Source: Candidatus Hodarchaeota archaeon (GTDB taxonomy: Archaea; Asgardarchaeota; Heimdallarchaeia; Hodarchaeales; YT1-039). Taken from it: 36,670 nucleotides of DNA. The position numbers and the translations under genes are program-made. The notes under the pieces were generated by a model. That model was given only the letters and a program-made list of their open reading frames with translations. It ran no database searches and was not told the DNA's origin. Where the stretch lies: positions 1 to 36,670 of the forward strand of contig JAEOTF010000270.1 in NCBI GenBank assembly GCA_016840025.1. Direction: 5' to 3'. This document shows, piece after piece, positions 34,350 through 36,670 of the stretch (its first letter is position 1; every line of letters starts with the position of its first letter).

Positions 34350-35114
34350 TTAAGACGCTATCTCTGCGGACGTGGACGAATGCTCTCTTGTTGTTATCCT
34401 TTTTGTTAGAAAATGACCCAGACATAAAACAATCACAAAACCCCCTATTGCGAGGTCTATGGTTAAATAACTCCAGTTTCCTTCTTGGATGGCATCTAGC
34501 GCAAAATACCCAAAAACACAAATACTAAAGACAATAAACGGGGTTAATTCAAATTTACCTAGGTTTTTATGTTTCAAATAAGGGTCTGCGAGCCTGAGCA
34601 CAAAATTAAAGACAAAAGCCGCTGTACCGTAAGCCCACAGCGTGTTAATATGGACATTGAGCAGCCAAACATCCGAAAGCTCCTTACTGTGATAATAAAC
34701 CCACACCCCCACTTCAGCTCCGTGAAGTTCGGCAACTAAACTCATCATAAACACAAGAAATCCATCTATTATAGCAAGAGCAGGATACGCCCGTATCTTT
34801 TTACCTTTGAATGAAATGAAACTCTTATGAGCATCCCATTGCTCCACGTCCATCAGAAAATCGGTAATATAATAGCAGGAGAGACATGTCAAGCACCATC
34901 CCAGTCCAATCGCTAACGGGACATCCCAAAATCTAATCGCAAAACCTACGTACTCATAACTCGTGCCCATATTCGGTGCTTCCTGCGTCACCACCACTAT
35001 AATGACCCCCACAAAATAACACAGAATATATGGGCCTTTTTTCTTATAACTGAACACCAGAAGAATGCTCACCATGACATAGATCATGAGTTCAAAGAAG
35101 GACGGGGCAGACAT
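34350..35114 (-). CDS. Polytopic membrane protein, possibly carotenoid-hydratase-like
   Basis: A 254-residue protein with about seven membrane helices. It has no clear match in my memory, but polar residues inside helices (FWDVPLAIGLGW, IIDGFLVFMMSLVAELHGAEVGVWVYY and NVHINTLWAYGTAAF) recall the DUF422/CruF group of membrane hydratases acting on carotenoid-like lipids. That link is weak. The C-terminal tail is serine/threonine rich. It is the first gene of an operon with the MFS permease, which may hint at lipid or hydrophobic-compound handling. The start is the ATG at 35114. Confidence 0.65.
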   Translation of the reverse strand: MSAPSFFELMIYVMVSILLVFSYKKKGPYILCYFVGVIIVVVTQEAPNMGTSYEYVGFAIRFWDVPLAIGLGWCLTCLSCYYITDFLMDVEQWDAHKSFISFKGKKIRAYPALAIIDGFLVFMMSLVAELHGAEVGVWVYYHSKELSDVWLLNVHINTLWAYGTAAFVFNFVLRLADPYLKHKNLGKFELTPFIVFSICVFGYFALDAIQEGNWSYLTIDLAIGGFVIVLCLGHFLTKRITTREHSSTSAEIAS

Positions 35115-35643
35115 ACCATCTTTTTTGAAAAAAGATGGATCAAAAAAATATAGTTGAGAAGGGAAAAAGGGAGAAAACAGAGAAGAAAGGCTAAAAAAGA
35201 CTATAAATTGCCTTTAAACTGGTTTTATGGGACAATCGATGAAATTGAGCTTAAGAAGGTGCTATTATAATACACTAGATTCATAAATAAGTTTTATGTG
35301 CTATTTTTTGGAAAATAGACTTTTAAACTGAGATCAGATCAGAATATCATTAGTAAGGCTCATTTTCTATCCATTAGTTTTGTTATTGACACAAAGTTCA
35401 ACTTATAATCAACCAAAAAGTCGCCAGTGCTAAAAAAATGAATTTTAAATTGATCCAGAGACTTTTCCGCATATTTTGCTGCCATATCTGCCTAACTGGA
35501 AGGAGTTCTAAAAGAAAAAAGAAGAAAGTCCTCTTCAAAAAATATGAATCCTTAATATACCTGTTATCTGAATTATCTGAAGATGTATTAACATCATTAG
35601 AACACACTCAATTGCGGGAGAATATTCCAGGATTTGAGCTTAA
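35115..35643. other. Divergent intergenic region with a repeat
   Basis: About 530 AT-rich bases between the membrane-protein operon and the two-TM protein. It contains the first copy of a 36-base direct repeat (35133-35168). A lysine-rich open frame starting at 35438 and overlapping the next gene was judged non-coding. Confidence 0.4.
35133..35168 (+). repeat. Direct repeat, copy 1
   Basis: AGATGGATCAAAAAAATATA followed by GTTGAGAAGGGAAAAA. It matches copy 2 at 36285-36320 in 33 of 36 positions by eye. It is non-coding and lies just upstream of the start at 35114 (minus strand). Confidence 0.6.
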
Positions 35644-36264
35644 ATGTCTACTTTCACAGATGAAAAAGACAGAACTGAATTTTTGTGGGTGCTCTCACTA
35701 CTCCGATTTTTTCTTATCCTTTTTGGAATTATATTTCTCATGATTTATGGACTCTTCTCCATTAATGAGGGATTGCGAGAAAGATCGGACGTTCCTTATG
35801 ATATTATACTCGCCTTGGGATTAATCCTTATTGTTTGTGGTATCCTAGCAATTACCTATAGCAAACGGATTAATTTCTACTGGAATGAAAAACAGATTGT
35901 TATATTAACAAAAATCTTCTTCAACATACCTATTTCCCATAAAACAATACATTTTAATGATGTGAAAAGGTTTGAAGTCTATCATATTTCTTTCCCGACT
36001 GAACGGATGAGTGACGGCGACATTCGTCTTAAGGAATATGCCTATGAATATTATATTGTTTTTGTCTATGAAAACCGATTACTTCTGGATTTTATTTGGC
36101 ATAGAACTCCGTCTTTAGGAGAACCGAAGAGTCTTCAGAAACGAAATGAACGGTTTGCAGAGCTCGCTGAACGGTTAAATAAGCCAATTGTACACTTGGA
36201 AGAAATAGAAATGAGAGGTGCGCGTAGGACAGCAAAAGAAATTCAACTCCGCCTTTTTCATTAG
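35644..36264 (+). CDS. Two-TM membrane protein with PH-like soluble part
   Basis: A 206-residue protein with two N-terminal membrane helices (about residues 18-41 and 52-72) followed by a beta-rich domain (INFYWNEKQIVILTKIFFNI, TIHFNDVKRFEVYHI and YYIVFVYENRLLLDF) and a C-terminal helix (LQKRNERFAELAERLNKPI). This order is typical of bacterial and archaeal membrane proteins with a PH-like domain that have no assigned function. The ATG at 35644 has only weak upstream purines. It is convergent with the gelsolin gene. Confidence 0.7.
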   Translation: MSTFTDEKDRTEFLWVLSLLRFFLILFGIIFLMIYGLFSINEGLRERSDVPYDIILALGLILIVCGILAITYSKRINFYWNEKQIVILTKIFFNIPISHKTIHFNDVKRFEVYHISFPTERMSDGDIRLKEYAYEYYIVFVYENRLLLDFIWHRTPSLGEPKSLQKRNERFAELAERLNKPIVHLEEIEMRGARRTAKEIQLRLFH

Positions 36265-36284
36265 CTCTTCTTACCATAGAAAAT

Positions 36285-36320
36285 AGATGGATCAAAAAAA
36301 GATAGTTGAAAAAGGAAAAA
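36285..36320 (+). repeat. Direct repeat, copy 2
   Basis: AGATGGATCAAAAAAAGATA followed by GTTGAAAAAGGAAAAA. It lies in the convergent gap between the two-TM gene and the gelsolin gene, about 1.15 kb from copy 1. Confidence 0.6.
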
Positions 36321-36362
36321 TCACGAAAAAAAGAAAAGAAGCCCGCAGATGGGGCGGTAAGA

Positions 36363-36670
36363 CTACTGACCGAGTTTGGTAAGGAGGTCGAAGAAGCCTG
36401 GCGGCTCATCTCCTTCCAACACTGTATATATCATGGGTGTACGTTTACGTTCCACATCTATTTTTCTTGCAAGTCTGTTTCCTGCAGCTTTCTCTCCAAC
36501 TTGGCAATCCTTTCCTACCCAGACGTAAAGATCCATTCCACCATCTAGGACAAATACATCATCGGATTTAAGGCTATCTTTGCTTATAGGAACCTCAGAG
36601 ATTGTAATATCATCCGTTGAACTTCCATCTGCGATGTCAATGTCTCTTACATGATATAATTTGTAATCAT
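36363..36670 (-). CDS. Gelsolin-domain protein, C-terminal part (cut by window edge)
   Basis: The last 101 codons of a gene running leftward into the window. The translation reads YKLYHVRDIDIADGSST, then ITISEVPISKDSLKSDDVFV, then LDGGMDLYVWVGKDCQVGEK, then AAGNRLARKIDV, and ends near PGFFDLLTKLGQ. This is the gelsolin/villin repeat signature: a strand, a Leu-x-[SG]-D-D-V-F-[VI]-LD turn, [IL]Y-[VI]-W-[VI]-GK, and a following helix. Gelsolin repeats bind actin and often calcium, and sever or cap filaments. Asgard archaea encode one- and two-domain versions, and this repeat is the C-terminal one of its protein. The stop is TAG at 36363-36365. The start and any upstream domains are outside the window. 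Confidence 0.88.
   Translation of the reverse strand, partial: DYKLYHVRDIDIADGSSTDDITISEVPISKDSLKSDDVFVLDGGMDLYVWVGKDCQVGEKAAGNRLARKIDVERKRTPMIYTVLEGDEPPGFFDLLTKLGQ

Noticed and set aside
35438..35743. 101-codon lysine-rich frame on the plus strand
   Set aside because: It overlaps the better supported two-TM gene in another frame by about 100 bases, has low-complexity KKKK stretches and no recognisable motif.

Overview
The window reads as an AT-rich chromosomal segment of an Asgard archaeon. The best evidence is the combination of three tandem Ras/Arf-like small GTPases, a gelsolin-type domain running off the right edge, a membrane-anchored RING-like zinc protein, large TPR and leucine-rich-repeat (LRR) proteins, an F420-type luciferase-like oxidoreductase, a cyclic 2,3-diphosphoglycerate synthetase-family enzyme, and surface proteins with a C-terminal GFEL...hydrophobic...basic anchor. 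Many starts appear to be GTG or TTG behind Shine-Dalgarno-like stretches. The lineage within Asgard cannot be fixed from this sequence alone.

Left part (1-8200): a truncated ornithine carbamoyltransferase gene lies downstream of a cDPG synthetase-like gene, apparently in one operon. Then come a small unknown protein, a HEAT-repeat protein, three paralogous GTPases each behind a 340-545 base gap, a stand-alone parvulin, the RING-like membrane protein and a peptide deformylase homologue.

Middle (8200-21450): a giant TPR protein, a small unknown gene tail-to-tail with a nitrilase-family amidase, a remnant of a transporter C-terminus, and a convergent pair of LRR proteins (one with about nine membrane segments, one soluble). 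A TnpB gene without its N-terminus abuts an NHL-repeat surface protein without its N-terminus, which looks like a rearrangement scar. An AbrB/PIN toxin-antitoxin pair and a decayed-looking stretch follow.

Right part (21450-36670): a heterodimeric ABC exporter whose first subunit has a degenerate catalytic site, a DUF1801-like protein, an LLM-class oxidoreductase, an oligopeptide-binding protein whose halves are in permuted order, a coiled-coil protein with a winged-helix-like end, a surface protein of four repeated domains, an MFS permease with a polytopic membrane protein, a two-TM protein, and the gelsolin gene.

The candidates for eukaryote-like cell biology are the GTPases, the gelsolin domain, the RING-like protein and the TPR/LRR/HEAT scaffolds. 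The most unusual single objects are the permuted substrate-binding protein, the TnpB/NHL junction and the RING-like membrane protein. No rRNA, tRNA or CRISPR array was recognised.
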